44,819 nucleotides of DNA from ZC4RG29 sp036381475. GTDB lineage: Bacteria > Bacteroidota > Bacteroidia > Cytophagales > Cyclobacteriaceae. Both the position numbers and the translations under genes were made by a program. The notes under the pieces were generated by a model. The model ran no database searches and had not been told where the DNA came from. It was given only the letters and a program-made list of their open reading frames with translations. Within the stretch, counting starts at the first letter, position 1. The number at the start of each line of letters is the position of its first letter. This document shows, one piece after another, positions 16,954 through 25,668 of the stretch. The stretch spans positions 1 to 44,819 of the forward strand of contig DASVCT010000033.1 of the NCBI GenBank assembly GCA_036381475.1, read 5' to 3'.

Positions 16954-18435
16954 ATGAACTACGTCATCGCACTCGACCAGGGAACTACAAGTTCCCGGGC
17001 CGTCTTGTTCGACGAACGGGGCCGCATCCAGGGTATTGCGCAACAGGAGTTCCGCCAGATTTTCCCTCGCCCGGGATGGGTGGAACACGATCCGAAGGAA
17101 ATTTGGAGTTCTCAGATGACCGTATTGCAAAAACTCATCCGCCAGCACAACATCCCGGAAGCATCTATCAAAGCGATCGGAATCACCAATCAGCGCGAGA
17201 CCACTGTAGTTTGGGACCGTAAGACCGGTGAACCGGTTTACAACGCCATTGTCTGGCAGGATAAGAGAACGGCTCCGCTATGCGAAGAACTAAAAGCACG
17301 TGGTCTTGAACCGCACATACGGGAACACACCGGGCTGGTCATCGACTCATACTTCTCAGCTACTAAGGTCCGCTGGATCCTCGATAACGTGGATGGAGTT
17401 CGTGCCCGCGCCACTAAGGGCGACCTTGCCTTCGGTACTATAGACTCATGGCTGATCTGGAACCTGACCGGAGGGAAAGCCCATGTTACGGACTACACGA
17501 ATGCGTCGCGAACGCTGTTGTTCGACATCAGCAAGCTCGACTGGGATGCACGACTTCTTGACGAACTGGACATCCCCGCGTCAATGCTGCCCACCGTGCT
17601 GCCTTCGGCCGCTCATTTCGGATCATGGGATGCGAACGGCACTGCCATCCCCATAATGGGTGTCGCTGGTGATCAGCATGCAGCCCTGTTCGGACAGGCA
17701 TGTTTCGAGCCGGGAATGGTAAAAAATACCTATGGCACGGGATGTTTCATGCTGATGAACACAGGTGACCGCATTCAGATCTCACAGAACGGTCTTGTCA
17801 CCACCATCGCGTGGGGTCTGGATGGGAAGGTTGAATACGCACTGGAAGGAAGTGTCTTCATTGCTGGCGCCGCCGTGCAGTGGCTGCGCGACGGCCTTCA
17901 TTTGATCGACCAGTCGAAGGATTCGGAATACTTTGCATCCAAGGCGCTCGGCTCTAACGATGTGTATGTCGTGCCTGCCTTTGCCGGCTTGGGCGCCCCA
18001 TACTGGGACATGTATGCGCGGGGCGCGATATTCGGACTTACGCGTGACACAGGCAAGGATCACATCATCAAAGCCACGCTTGAGTCAATGGCCTATCAAA
18101 CACGCGACGTGCTAGAGGCGATGCAACAGGATTCCGGTATTGCGCTTTCGACGCTGAAGGTCGACGGAGGTGCAAGTGCCAACAACGTGCTGATGCAGTT
18201 CCAGGCAGACATCCTTGGGGCCAATGTCGAACGCCCTGCCGTCATCGAATCCACTGCGATGGGTGCGGCGTTCCTTGCGGGTATCGGCTCCGGGATGTGG
18301 ACCAAGGACGATATCGTATCCGCCCGCAGCATCGAAAGAACCTTCAAGCCCGCCATGGATGACGCGATGCGGGAGCGATTGTATAAAGGATGGCTTCGTG
18401 CCGTCGAGCGTACAAAAGGTTGGGCCAGGGAATAA
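16954..18435 (+). CDS. glpK: Glycerol kinase
   Basis: Phosphorylates glycerol to sn-glycerol-3-phosphate with ATP. 493 residues, normal for GlpK. The start at 16954 gives M-N-Y-V-I-A-L-D-Q-G-T-T-S-S-R-A, the N-terminal phosphate-binding motif; the frame opens earlier, at 16840, inside glpF, which is not used. The glycerol-binding signatures (R-E-T-T-V-V-W-D, W-Q-D-K-R-T, and G-V-A-G-D-Q-H-A-A-L-F-G-Q) and the C-terminal D-G-G-A-S-A-N-N motif are all present. It follows glpF by 13 bases and precedes glpD by 48 bases. Confidence 0.97.
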   Translation: MNYVIALDQGTTSSRAVLFDERGRIQGIAQQEFRQIFPRPGWVEHDPKEIWSSQMTVLQKLIRQHNIPEASIKAIGITNQRETTVVWDRKTGEPVYNAIVWQDKRTAPLCEELKARGLEPHIREHTGLVIDSYFSATKVRWILDNVDGVRARATKGDLAFGTIDSWLIWNLTGGKAHVTDYTNASRTLLFDISKLDWDARLLDELDIPASMLPTVLPSAAHFGSWDANGTAIPIMGVAGDQHAALFGQACFEPGMVKNTYGTGCFMLMNTGDRIQISQNGLVTTIAWGLDGKVEYALEGSVFIAGAAVQWLRDGLHLIDQSKDSEYFASKALGSNDVYVVPAFAGLGAPYWDMYARGAIFGLTRDTGKDHIIKATLESMAYQTRDVLEAMQQDSGIALSTLKVDGGASANNVLMQFQADILGANVERPAVIESTAMGAAFLAGIGSGMWTKDDIVSARSIERTFKPAMDDAMRERLYKGWLRAVERTKGWARE

Positions 18436-18483
18436 GAAGGACGGCCGCGGGTCGTTTGTGACGGACACGGACTCTTCGACGGT

Positions 18484-20154
18484 ATGGCATCACATGGGTT
18501 TTCGGTAACCTTCAGGGAGCAGCTGCTGGAACGGCTCAGGAGCGAACGTTTCGATTTGCTCGTAATCGGCGGAGGCATTACCGGCGCCGGCATTGCTCTC
18601 GATGCCGTGTCGAGAGGCCTCAAAGTGGCTCTCGTAGAACGCGACGATTTTGCATCCGGCACCAGCAGCCGATCCACCAAGTTGATTCACGGGGGCCTTC
18701 GCTACCTTAAACAACTGGAGTTCGGTCTGGTTAAGGAAGTGGGAAGCGAACGTGCCGTCGTTCACAACCTCGCACCGCACCTCGTTATCCCCGAAAAAAT
18801 GCTGCTGCCCCTTTCGGAAGGAAAGTCGCTGGGCTATCTCATCACTTCGTTGGGTCTCAAATTGTACGACTGGCTGGCGGATGTAAAAAAATCCGATCAG
18901 CGTCGTATGCTCACCCGTGCGCAGACGCTTCGCCACGAGCCGCTGCTGAAAAGGGATTTCATTAAGGGAGGTGCCATTTACGCCGAATATCGTACCGACG
19001 ATGCGCGCCTGACGCTGGAGGTGATGAAAACGGCGTTCCAGCGGGGTGCGATATGCGTCAACTATCTCGCAGCCCGCGACTTCATGTATGAGGATAAGCA
19101 CATTACCGGTGCGCATATTGTCGACGAACTTACCCGGCAGGAGTTGGACTTGCGTGCGACAGCGATCGTCAATGCAACGGGTCCCTGGGTTGACGACCTC
19201 CGGACAGCCGATGCGTCGCTCAGCGGCAAACGTCTTCATCTTACGAAAGGCGTTCACATCGTTGTGCCGAGGGAAAGATTGCCTGTACAACAGGCGATTT
19301 ATTTCGACGTGAGCGACGGCAGGATGATATTTGCCATTCCGCGCGGCCGCGTGTCATATATCGGAACTACGGACACGAACTATGACGGCGACAAAGACCA
19401 TGTGGTGGCAACGGTTGACGATGCGGAATATCTCATCAACGCTGTCAACGATACCTTTCCGTCCGTCCACCTTTCACTCGACGACATAGAATCCAGCTGG
19501 GCGGGCCTGAGGCCACTCATTCACGAAGAAGGAAAGTCCGCCTCCGAACTTTCGCGGAAGGACGAAATCTTTGAATCGCCCTCGGGTCTCATTTCGATTG
19601 CGGGAGGAAAACTGACGGGCTATAGGAAGATGGCTGAGCGCGTCGTCGATCTGGTCATTCACCGCTATTTCAGGGAGCAAGTGATACAAGAGTGCTTTAC
19701 GAACAAGATTCGTCTTGCCGGGAACACGTTCGGCAATTATGGCGATGTTATTACGTATCGTGAGGCCGTGGCACGGCAGCTTTCCGGCGTCGGCCTCAGC
19801 GAACATTTCGCCGAATACCTGGTCGCGAACTATGGTCAGCAAACCGATGTGATCATCCGAAATTTCCTTCAGCAGGACGAAGTTTTGGACAAAGACCTGG
19901 CCCTGATCCTGTCTGAGCTCTGGTTCTGTTTTCATTACGAGATGATTGTCACGTTGGTAGACTTTTTTTTGCGCCGAACCGGCCTGGTGAACTTCGACAT
20001 CATGCGCGTTGAGCGGTGGAAGGCCCTGGTCGCTGAAGAGCTGGGCCGGTATGCCGGATGGAGCGCCGACAGGAAAATGACTGAAATGAAAGCGCTGAAC
20101 GCGCTCATTGCGGAGGCGCGAATCGGGAACCGCCAACGTCAGCAGACACATTGA
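18484..20154 (+). CDS. glpD: Glycerol-3-phosphate dehydrogenase, FAD-dependent
   Basis: Oxidises glycerol-3-phosphate to dihydroxyacetone phosphate and feeds electrons to quinone; a peripheral inner-membrane flavoprotein. 556 residues. The FAD motif L-L-V-I-G-G-G-I-T-G-A-G lies at about residues 24-35, followed by the family block T-S-S-R-S-T-K-L-I-H-G-G-L-R-Y-L. A C-terminal cap of about 130 residues follows. The ATG at 18484 is the best start. It is the third gene of glpFKD. The 116 bases after it precede a ROK kinase and may hold a new promoter: GTTTTGAC near 20184-20191 and TATCTTA near 20205 resemble a Bacteroidota -33/-7 pair, weakly. Confidence 0.96.
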   Translation: MASHGFSVTFREQLLERLRSERFDLLVIGGGITGAGIALDAVSRGLKVALVERDDFASGTSSRSTKLIHGGLRYLKQLEFGLVKEVGSERAVVHNLAPHLVIPEKMLLPLSEGKSLGYLITSLGLKLYDWLADVKKSDQRRMLTRAQTLRHEPLLKRDFIKGGAIYAEYRTDDARLTLEVMKTAFQRGAICVNYLAARDFMYEDKHITGAHIVDELTRQELDLRATAIVNATGPWVDDLRTADASLSGKRLHLTKGVHIVVPRERLPVQQAIYFDVSDGRMIFAIPRGRVSYIGTTDTNYDGDKDHVVATVDDAEYLINAVNDTFPSVHLSLDDIESSWAGLRPLIHEEGKSASELSRKDEIFESPSGLISIAGGKLTGYRKMAERVVDLVIHRYFREQVIQECFTNKIRLAGNTFGNYGDVITYREAVARQLSGVGLSEHFAEYLVANYGQQTDVIIRNFLQQDEVLDKDLALILSELWFCFHYEMIVTLVDFFLRRTGLVNFDIMRVERWKALVAEELGRYAGWSADRKMTEMKALNALIAEARIGNRQRQQTH

Positions 20155-20270
20155 TCACGCATTTAAAGTGGCTATTCGTCTTGTTTTGACGCCCCGGTCG
20201 CTTATCTTAATCCGACTTTTATTACTGGAATTTTACGGCGGACAGCCCGCCTTACAATGCCATCTGAACT

Positions 20271-21188
20271 ATGAATCAGGACCGTCTTTGGGGAATTGAT
20301 CTGGGAGGTACCAAGATCGAAGGGGCCATCCTGTCTACAGCGGAGTCACCTAATGTATTGTACCGGAAACGAATTCCCACAGAAGCCTTTCGCGGCTATG
20401 AACACATCGTAGGACAAATCGCAAAAATGTTCCGGCTCATGACGGAATTTGCCGGCACCAAGCCTGATCGGATTGGCATAGCAACGCCGGGTACGCTTGA
20501 TCCTCAATTGGGGGTCATGAAGAATTGCAATACCACCGCGCTGAACGGCAAGCCACTTAAGGCCGATCTCGAACGTGCGCTGGAAACTGAAGTCCAGCTG
20601 GCCAACGATGCCAATTGTTTTGCCTTGGCAGAAACGCGGCTCGGGGTTGTACGGCAGCAGTTCCCTGATGCCCGGGTGGTGTTCGGTGTCATTATGGGAA
20701 CCGGTGTGGGCGGAGGTCTTGTGGTGAACGGTGAAGTCATCAACGGACTTCAGGGTATCGGCGGCGAATGGGGCCACAATTTTCTCGATGCTTCAGGCGG
20801 ACACTGTTATTGTGGCAAGAAAGGTTGTGTTGAAAAGGTGCTTTCCGGACCGGCGCTCGAGGCGTTTTACGAATCGAAAGCGGGAAGAAAAAAAGCAATG
20901 CCGGAGATCGTTGCCGACGCAGAATCAGACCCCGTTGCGCACGAAACCATTCAGCGCCTGACCCGCTTTTTCGGGCAGGCAATAAGCGTCATCATAAATA
21001 TTATTGACCCTCATGTTATTGTCATCGGGGGAGGTCTTGGGAACATCGATGCGATCTATACCGAAGGGATACATTCCCTGAAAAAAAATATTTTCAACAA
21101 CCGGGTGGAGACACCCATCGTCAGGCCAGTGCTGGGTGATAGTGCGGGCGTATTCGGGGCGGCCTACCTCGTCGACACCAGGAAATGA
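20271..21188 (+). CDS. ROK-family sugar kinase (glucokinase-like)
   Basis: 305-residue cytoplasmic sugar kinase. The ATP motif G-I-D-L-G-G-T-K-I-E-G sits at residues 8-18. The sugar site has G-E-W-G-H, and the ROK zinc motif is intact (G-H-C-Y-C-G-K-K-G-C-V-E). V-I-M-G-T-G-V-G-G-G-L is the second phosphate loop. Glucose is the likely substrate: the GH65 phosphorylase and GH31 glucosidase nearby both release free glucose, which this enzyme could convert to glucose-6-phosphate. Fructose or mannose cannot be excluded. The following PfkB kinase begins 26 bases later. Confidence 0.9.
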   Translation: MNQDRLWGIDLGGTKIEGAILSTAESPNVLYRKRIPTEAFRGYEHIVGQIAKMFRLMTEFAGTKPDRIGIATPGTLDPQLGVMKNCNTTALNGKPLKADLERALETEVQLANDANCFALAETRLGVVRQQFPDARVVFGVIMGTGVGGGLVVNGEVINGLQGIGGEWGHNFLDASGGHCYCGKKGCVEKVLSGPALEAFYESKAGRKKAMPEIVADAESDPVAHETIQRLTRFFGQAISVIINIIDPHVIVIGGGLGNIDAIYTEGIHSLKKNIFNNRVETPIVRPVLGDSAGVFGAAYLVDTRK

Positions 21189-21203
21189 AAAGTCATGCAC
21201 GAA

Positions 21204-21210
21204 AAGGAGG
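21204..21210 (+). promoter_or_regulatory. Strong Shine-Dalgarno site for the PfkB kinase
   Basis: AAGGAGG ends four bases before the ATG at 21215. Strong SD sites are rare in this window, as expected for Bacteroidota. This one decides the start at 21215 over the upstream in-frame ATG at 21185, which overlaps the ROK stop. Confidence 0.6.
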
Positions 21211-21214
21211 AGCC

Positions 21215-22204
21215 ATGAAACAGATTGCCATCATCGGACCCGTGCCCCGCGACCACATCGTAACGCACAACGGCGACCTGATCCAGAAGTGGGGATGTGT
21301 AACCCATCCCGTTATCGCGTTGTCAACACTCGCGGGGGACGCCATCCGGATTTATCCGGTTACGCATGTGCGCAAAGTCGATCTCGACAATGTCAAGGAG
21401 GTGTTCAAGGGTTATCGCGGCGTTGACCTGCGCTGCGTTACGTCGCGCAACGATCAGGGCGATATCATCAGCCTTCGCTTCATCGACATGAACAACCGCC
21501 TGGAACGCCAGACCGGGTTTATGGATCCCATCCTTCCCGCCGACCTCAAAGGGCTGCTGGAATGCGATGTGTTTGTGTTCGTACCGATCAGCGACTACGA
21601 GATTTCGCTCGACACCCTGCGATACCTGAAGGAGGAAAGCAAGGGGATCATTGTCTTTGACGCGCACGGTCCGACAACCGCATGCCTCATCAACGGCGAG
21701 CGCCAGCGGAAATTCTGGATCGACCGTGATCAGTGGCTTCCTTATATCGACGTGCTCAAAATGAATCTTGAAGAAGCATACGCATCGTGGTTCAAGAAGG
21801 AGTATGAAACCCAGGACTTCACCCGCGAGATAGAACTTGATCACGACATGCTCAGGGCGTTCGCACGGCATTGCCTCGGCATGGGCGTTCGCTGTGTATA
21901 CATTACGCTCGACTCGCGTGGATGCATGACCTACTACAAAGAGGGAAGAGAGTTTGTCGAAGTTCTCGTTCCCGCCGTACCGGTGGAACATGTTATCGAT
22001 ACGACCGGCGCCGGTGATTCGTTTGCGGGGGGATTGGGATACGGCCTCCTGCAGGATGCCAAAGACTACATCCTGGCAGCACGCTATGGCAATGCTTTGG
22101 GTGCACTTCGCACACAAGGAAAGACCTTCGATGTTTTCAAACCGCTGGATGAGACGAACGCGCTGATCCGGGAAACGTATGAAACAGGCAATGCGGAACT
22201 TTAA
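21215..22204 (+). CDS. PfkB-family carbohydrate kinase
   Basis: 329-residue ribokinase-fold kinase starting M-K-Q-I-A-I-I-G-P-V-P-R-D-H-I. The C-terminal signature D-T-T-G-A-G-D-S-F-A-G-G near residue 263 holds the catalytic Asp and the anion hole. The N-terminal substrate lid (H-N-G-D-L-I-Q-K-W-G-C) differs from ribokinase and fructokinase, so the substrate is not clear. It sits between the ROK kinase and pgmB with small gaps and so belongs to the GH65 transcript. Its role in maltose use is not obvious: the path to glucose-6-phosphate is complete without it. A fructose-6-phosphate, ribose or nucleoside role is possible. Confidence 0.88.
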   Translation: MKQIAIIGPVPRDHIVTHNGDLIQKWGCVTHPVIALSTLAGDAIRIYPVTHVRKVDLDNVKEVFKGYRGVDLRCVTSRNDQGDIISLRFIDMNNRLERQTGFMDPILPADLKGLLECDVFVFVPISDYEISLDTLRYLKEESKGIIVFDAHGPTTACLINGERQRKFWIDRDQWLPYIDVLKMNLEEAYASWFKKEYETQDFTREIELDHDMLRAFARHCLGMGVRCVYITLDSRGCMTYYKEGREFVEVLVPAVPVEHVIDTTGAGDSFAGGLGYGLLQDAKDYILAARYGNALGALRTQGKTFDVFKPLDETNALIRETYETGNAEL

Positions 22205-22219
22205 CGGGAACTATCGTTG

Positions 22220-22876
22220 ATGGAGGCCTGCATATTCGACCTCGACGGTGTAATCGTGGACACCGCGCGGTATCACTACCTGGCGTGGAAACGTCTGGCG
22301 GCCGAGTTGGGCTTCGAACTTACACCGGAAGACAATGAGCGCCTCAAGGGGGTTAGCCGAATGCAATCGCTGGAAATCGTTCTGGAAATAGGCGGCATCC
22401 GGGCTGACGCAGAAGAACGGGAGCGGCTCGCGAAGAAAAAGAACACCTGGTTTAATGAGCTGATCGCTAAAATGGAGCCTGAGGAGATTTTTCCCGGAGT
22501 GAAGTCGCTCGTGCGCGACATGAGGAACACCGGCAGGAAAGTAGCGCTTGCTTCCAGCAGCAAGAATGCGCAACTCGTCGTGGACCGACTTGAAATTCGA
22601 TCGCTGTTCGATGTCATTGTCGACGGATCCATGATCGAGCACACCAAGCCCGATCCTGAAATATTTCTACTAACGGCCCAACGCCTGGGTGTTAGCCCAC
22701 CGAAATGCATTGTCTTCGAAGATGCAGAGGCCGGCGTTGAGGCGGCGCTTGCTGCCCAAATGAAATGTGTGGGCATTGGATCGCCCGAGCGGTTGGGGAA
22801 AGCTCATCTTGTGCTTCCATCGATCAGCGATTTCACCGTCGACATGCTCAGCGGCCTCGAAAAGGCGACAAAATAA
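22220..22876 (+). CDS. pgmB: Beta-phosphoglucomutase (HAD family)
   Basis: Converts beta-D-glucose-1-phosphate, the product of inverting maltose phosphorylase, to glucose-6-phosphate. 218 residues. HAD motif 1 is F-D-L-D-G-V-I-V-D-T with nucleophile Asp7 and acid/base Asp9; motif 2 is A-S-S-S-K-N; Lys in H-T-K-P-D-P; and motif 4 is F-E-D-A-E-A-G. The cap helix region between residues 15 and 85 has the beta-PGM block A-W-K-R-L-A. I chose ATG 22220; a TTG one codon earlier is unlikely. It precedes GH65 by 27 bases, the standard partner. Confidence 0.94.
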   Translation: MEACIFDLDGVIVDTARYHYLAWKRLAAELGFELTPEDNERLKGVSRMQSLEIVLEIGGIRADAEERERLAKKKNTWFNELIAKMEPEEIFPGVKSLVRDMRNTGRKVALASSSKNAQLVVDRLEIRSLFDVIVDGSMIEHTKPDPEIFLLTAQRLGVSPPKCIVFEDAEAGVEAALAAQMKCVGIGSPERLGKAHLVLPSISDFTVDMLSGLEKATK

Positions 22877-22903
22877 AATCAGGAACTCAGTTACACGACG
22901 AAG

Positions 22904-25210
22904 ATGAAGAATTACATCCGCCATCACGACTGGAAGATTATCGAAGACAAGTTCGATCCTGAAGTCCACGAGGTGTCCGAAAGCTTGTTCAGTATTGGCA
23001 ACGGACGTATGGGCCAGCGCGCAAACTTCGAGGAGGAGTATTCAGGCAAATCGCTCCAGGGAAGCTACGTCGCCGGCATATACTACCCCGACAAGACACG
23101 CGTAGGTTGGTGGAAGAACGGTTACCCGGAGTATTTCGCGAAGGTCCTCAACGCACCCGGCTGGATCGGAATACACATATCCATCGACAACCAAAAGCTT
23201 GACCTCGCAAAATGCGAGGTGGAGCAGTTTTACCGCGAACTTGATATGAAGACCGGGTTGCTTTCGCGACGGTTCACAGCCCGGTTTGCCGATGGCAAAA
23301 GGGTTCGGGTCGATGCGCGAAGATTTTGCAGCATGGCCAACCCTGAGGTTGGCGCCATCCGTTATGCTATTACCCCTTTGAATTTTTCCTCAAGCTGTAC
23401 CCTGAGCCTTTACGTAGATGCCGATGTGGTAAATCGCGATGCCAACTACGGCGAAAAATTCTGGGAAGAGGTGTACAAGGAAGCAGAACCCGGACATGCA
23501 CTGGTTACGGCGGAGACGCGAAAGACGTTTTTCCATGTTACGACCGGGATGCGTTATAAGATTATGAGCGGAGGAAAAGAGCCGGAAACACGAATCAACG
23601 TCGAGCTGAGAGAAAAATTTGCCGGAAACATTATCCAGCTGGATCTGCATCAGGGGGAAGAAACCGTAATCTATAAATATGCTGCGGTTCTTTCTTCGGA
23701 AAACCACCCGAAAGAAGAAATGGTCGCAGCCTGCCGTCGGCTGTTGAGAAAAGCTATCAACGATGGATATGACAAGTTGCTGGCGGCGCATGCCCGGTCC
23801 TGGGAGGAGAAGTGGGAGAAGTGCGACGTCACCATCACAGGAGATACCGCGGCTCAGCAGGGGATACGCTTCAACATATTTCAGTTGATGCAGACCTACA
23901 CCGGCGAAGACGAACGCCTGAACATCGGTCCCAAAGGATTCACGGGAGAGAAATACGGGGGGAGCACGTACTGGGATACTGAAGCGTATTGTTTGCCGTT
24001 TTTCCTCGGCACGGCCCCTCCGCGCGTTGCGCGAAACCTCCTGATCTACCGCTACAAACACCTGGAAAAAGCAATTGAGAATGCGGCCAAGTTGGGATTT
24101 CGCGATGGCGCGGCATTATACCCCATGGTGACGATGAATGGTGAGGAATGTCATAATGAATGGGAGATCACATTCGAAGAAATTCACAGGAACGGGGCCA
24201 TCGCCTACGCGATACACGACTACATCCGCTACACCGGCGACCAGGAATACATGGCGGAGGCCGGTCTGGAAGTACTCATCGCGATATCGCGGTTCTGGGC
24301 CCAGCGCGTCAACTGGTCTGAGGCGAAGAAGAAGTACGTCATGCTGGGTGTGACCGGTCCGAACGAGTACGAAAACAATGTGAACAACAACTGGTACACG
24401 AACCTCCTTGCGGCCTGGACCCTGAACTATACTGCAGAAAACATCGCCTGGCTGCGCGGGCATAATCCTGAACGGTTTCGGGAGATCGTGCGGAGTACAC
24501 GATTCAAGGAGAAATCGGAACTAGCGCTTTGGAAGAAGATAGTGCAGGAAATGTACTTCCCGGAGGACAAGGATCGGGGCGTGTTCCTGCAGCAGGACGG
24601 GTTCTTGGATAAAGAGTTGTTAACCACCAAAGATCTCTCCCCGGAAGACCGACCCTTGAATCAGAAATGGTCATGGGATCGGATCCTTAGATCCTGTTTC
24701 ATCAAACAGGCTGACGTTCTGCAGGGGTTGTATTTCTTCGAGGAGAACTTCGACAAGGAGACGCTGAAACGCAACTTCGACTTTTATGAGCCCATGACGG
24801 TGCATGAATCCTCGTTGTCGCCATGCGTCCACGTAATCCTGGCATCGCGGTTGGGGTATCGTGAAAAAGCCTACGAGCTGTACCTTCGCACGGCGCGACT
24901 GGATCTCGACGATTATAATAATGATACCGAGGATGGATGCCACATCACCAGTATGGCCGGAACGTGGATGAGCATTGTGAAGGGGTTTGGCGGTATGCGC
25001 GTTCGTGATGGTGCGCTTCACCTGGACCCGTTCATTCCGGATCAGTGGAAATCCTATTCATTTCGTCTTGAGTTCCGCGGAAGAGTTATCAAGGTCAGCG
25101 TTTCGAAAAGAAAAACCGAAATCACCCTCGAGTCAGGCCGGCCGCTACGTATTATGCTGAGAGGTAAACCGGTGCGGCTGGAGCGGAAGGAAAAGGGGAT
25201 AAGGAAATAG
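22904..25210 (+). CDS. Glycoside hydrolase family 65, maltose phosphorylase
   Basis: Inverting phosphorylase: maltose plus phosphate gives beta-glucose-1-phosphate and glucose, in the cytoplasm. 768 residues, normal length: N-terminal beta-sandwich to about residue 270, a linker, then the (alpha/alpha)6 barrel and a C-terminal beta domain. The general acid is Glu488 in T-G-P-N-E-Y-E-N-N-V-N-N-N. H-E-S-S-L-S-P near residue 635 forms the phosphate site. Kojibiose or trehalose phosphorylase activity cannot be fully excluded. The last four residues (G-I-R-K) and the stop codon are encoded by the first two units of an 8 bp tandem array that continues downstream, so the C-terminus has been shaped by the repeat. 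Confidence 0.93.
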   Translation: MKNYIRHHDWKIIEDKFDPEVHEVSESLFSIGNGRMGQRANFEEEYSGKSLQGSYVAGIYYPDKTRVGWWKNGYPEYFAKVLNAPGWIGIHISIDNQKLDLAKCEVEQFYRELDMKTGLLSRRFTARFADGKRVRVDARRFCSMANPEVGAIRYAITPLNFSSSCTLSLYVDADVVNRDANYGEKFWEEVYKEAEPGHALVTAETRKTFFHVTTGMRYKIMSGGKEPETRINVELREKFAGNIIQLDLHQGEETVIYKYAAVLSSENHPKEEMVAACRRLLRKAINDGYDKLLAAHARSWEEKWEKCDVTITGDTAAQQGIRFNIFQLMQTYTGEDERLNIGPKGFTGEKYGGSTYWDTEAYCLPFFLGTAPPRVARNLLIYRYKHLEKAIENAAKLGFRDGAALYPMVTMNGEECHNEWEITFEEIHRNGAIAYAIHDYIRYTGDQEYMAEAGLEVLIAISRFWAQRVNWSEAKKKYVMLGVTGPNEYENNVNNNWYTNLLAAWTLNYTAENIAWLRGHNPERFREIVRSTRFKEKSELALWKKIVQEMYFPEDKDRGVFLQQDGFLDKELLTTKDLSPEDRPLNQKWSWDRILRSCFIKQADVLQGLYFFEENFDKETLKRNFDFYEPMTVHESSLSPCVHVILASRLGYREKAYELYLRTARLDLDDYNNDTEDGCHITSMAGTWMSIVKGFGGMRVRDGALHLDPFIPDQWKSYSFRLEFRGRVIKVSVSKRKTEITLESGRPLRIMLRGKPVRLERKEKGIRK

Positions 25211-25298
25211 GGGAATAAGGGAATAAGGGAATAAGGAAATAAGGAAATAAGGGAATAAGGGAATAAGGGAATAAGGAAATAAGGAAATAAGGGAATAA
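25195..25298. repeat. Tandem 8 bp array, GGGAATAA/GGAAATAA
   Basis: Thirteen consecutive 8-mers with no slip in period. From 25211 they follow the order A-A-A-B-B-A-A-A-B-B-A, where A is GGGAATAA and B is GGAAATAA, so a 40 bp super-unit is repeated exactly (25211-25250 and 25251-25290). The first two units (GGGGATAA, GGAAATAG) code the end of the GH65 gene. Confidence 0.95.
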
Positions 25299-25362
25299 GG
25301 GGTATAGAGGTATAGGGGTATAGGGGTATAGGGGTATAGAGGTATAGAGGTATAGGGGTATA
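25299..25362. repeat. Tandem 8 bp array, GGGGTATA/GAGGTATA
   Basis: Exactly eight 8-mers directly abutting the previous array, in the order GGGG, GAGG, GGGG, GGGG, GGGG, GAGG, GAGG, GGGG, each followed by TATA. Shorter degenerate copies recur at 25501-25509 and 25672-25697. Confidence 0.95.
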
Positions 25363-25383
25363 GGGGGTCCACAGATTACGTTT

Positions 25384-25459
25384 GGCGGTTACCGGTTACC
25401 AATCACCTGATTACCAATCACCTGATTACCGATCATCGGTTACCGATTACCGATTACCC
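25384..25459. repeat. GATTACC/AATCACC repeat block
   Basis: Short units of the GGTTACC, AATCACCTGATTACC (two tandem copies) and CCGATTA (two to three copies) kind. The same CCGATTACCGATCACCGA sequence recurs at 25861-25878, where it codes the end of the converging ThuA gene. Confidence 0.85.
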
Positions 25460-25507
25460 TTCACGTGATCACCGAAAACTTGCGACCATTTGGGACGTAG
25501 GGGGTAT

Positions 25508-25668
25508 AGGGGATTAGTGATTTTTGATTTTCGATTTTTGATTTTCGATTTGATGCCTCCGATTGGAGCCTCTGATTCAGGGTCACAAGCGTCTTCGTTG
25601 AAGGAAAAATGTGCTCTGTGGATGTTTAAATCCCAAATCACAAATCCCTAATCACTAATCAAAAATCA
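25508..25668. repeat. AT-rich GATTTT repeat block with inverted copy
   Basis: Two tandem copies of TTTTTGATTTTCGA lie at 25521-25548. The 11 bp GATTAGTGATT at 25512-25522 has its perfect complement AATCACTAATC at 25650-25660, inside a run of AAATCCC/AATCAC units. The two arms flank about 75 bases of ordinary-looking unique sequence (25552-25625). Confidence 0.8.

Noticed and set aside
25145..25372. Open frame of 75 codons on the minus strand across the 8 bp arrays
   Set aside because: The translation is only a P-Y-T-P-I-P-L-Y and L-I-P-L-F-P-Y pattern produced by the repeats, and it overlaps the real GH65 end.
25447..25641. 64-codon minus-strand frame containing K-S-K-I-K-N-R-K-S-K-I
   Set aside because: This lysine/serine/isoleucine pattern comes from the TTTTTGATTTTCGA repeats and is typical of false ORFs in such arrays.
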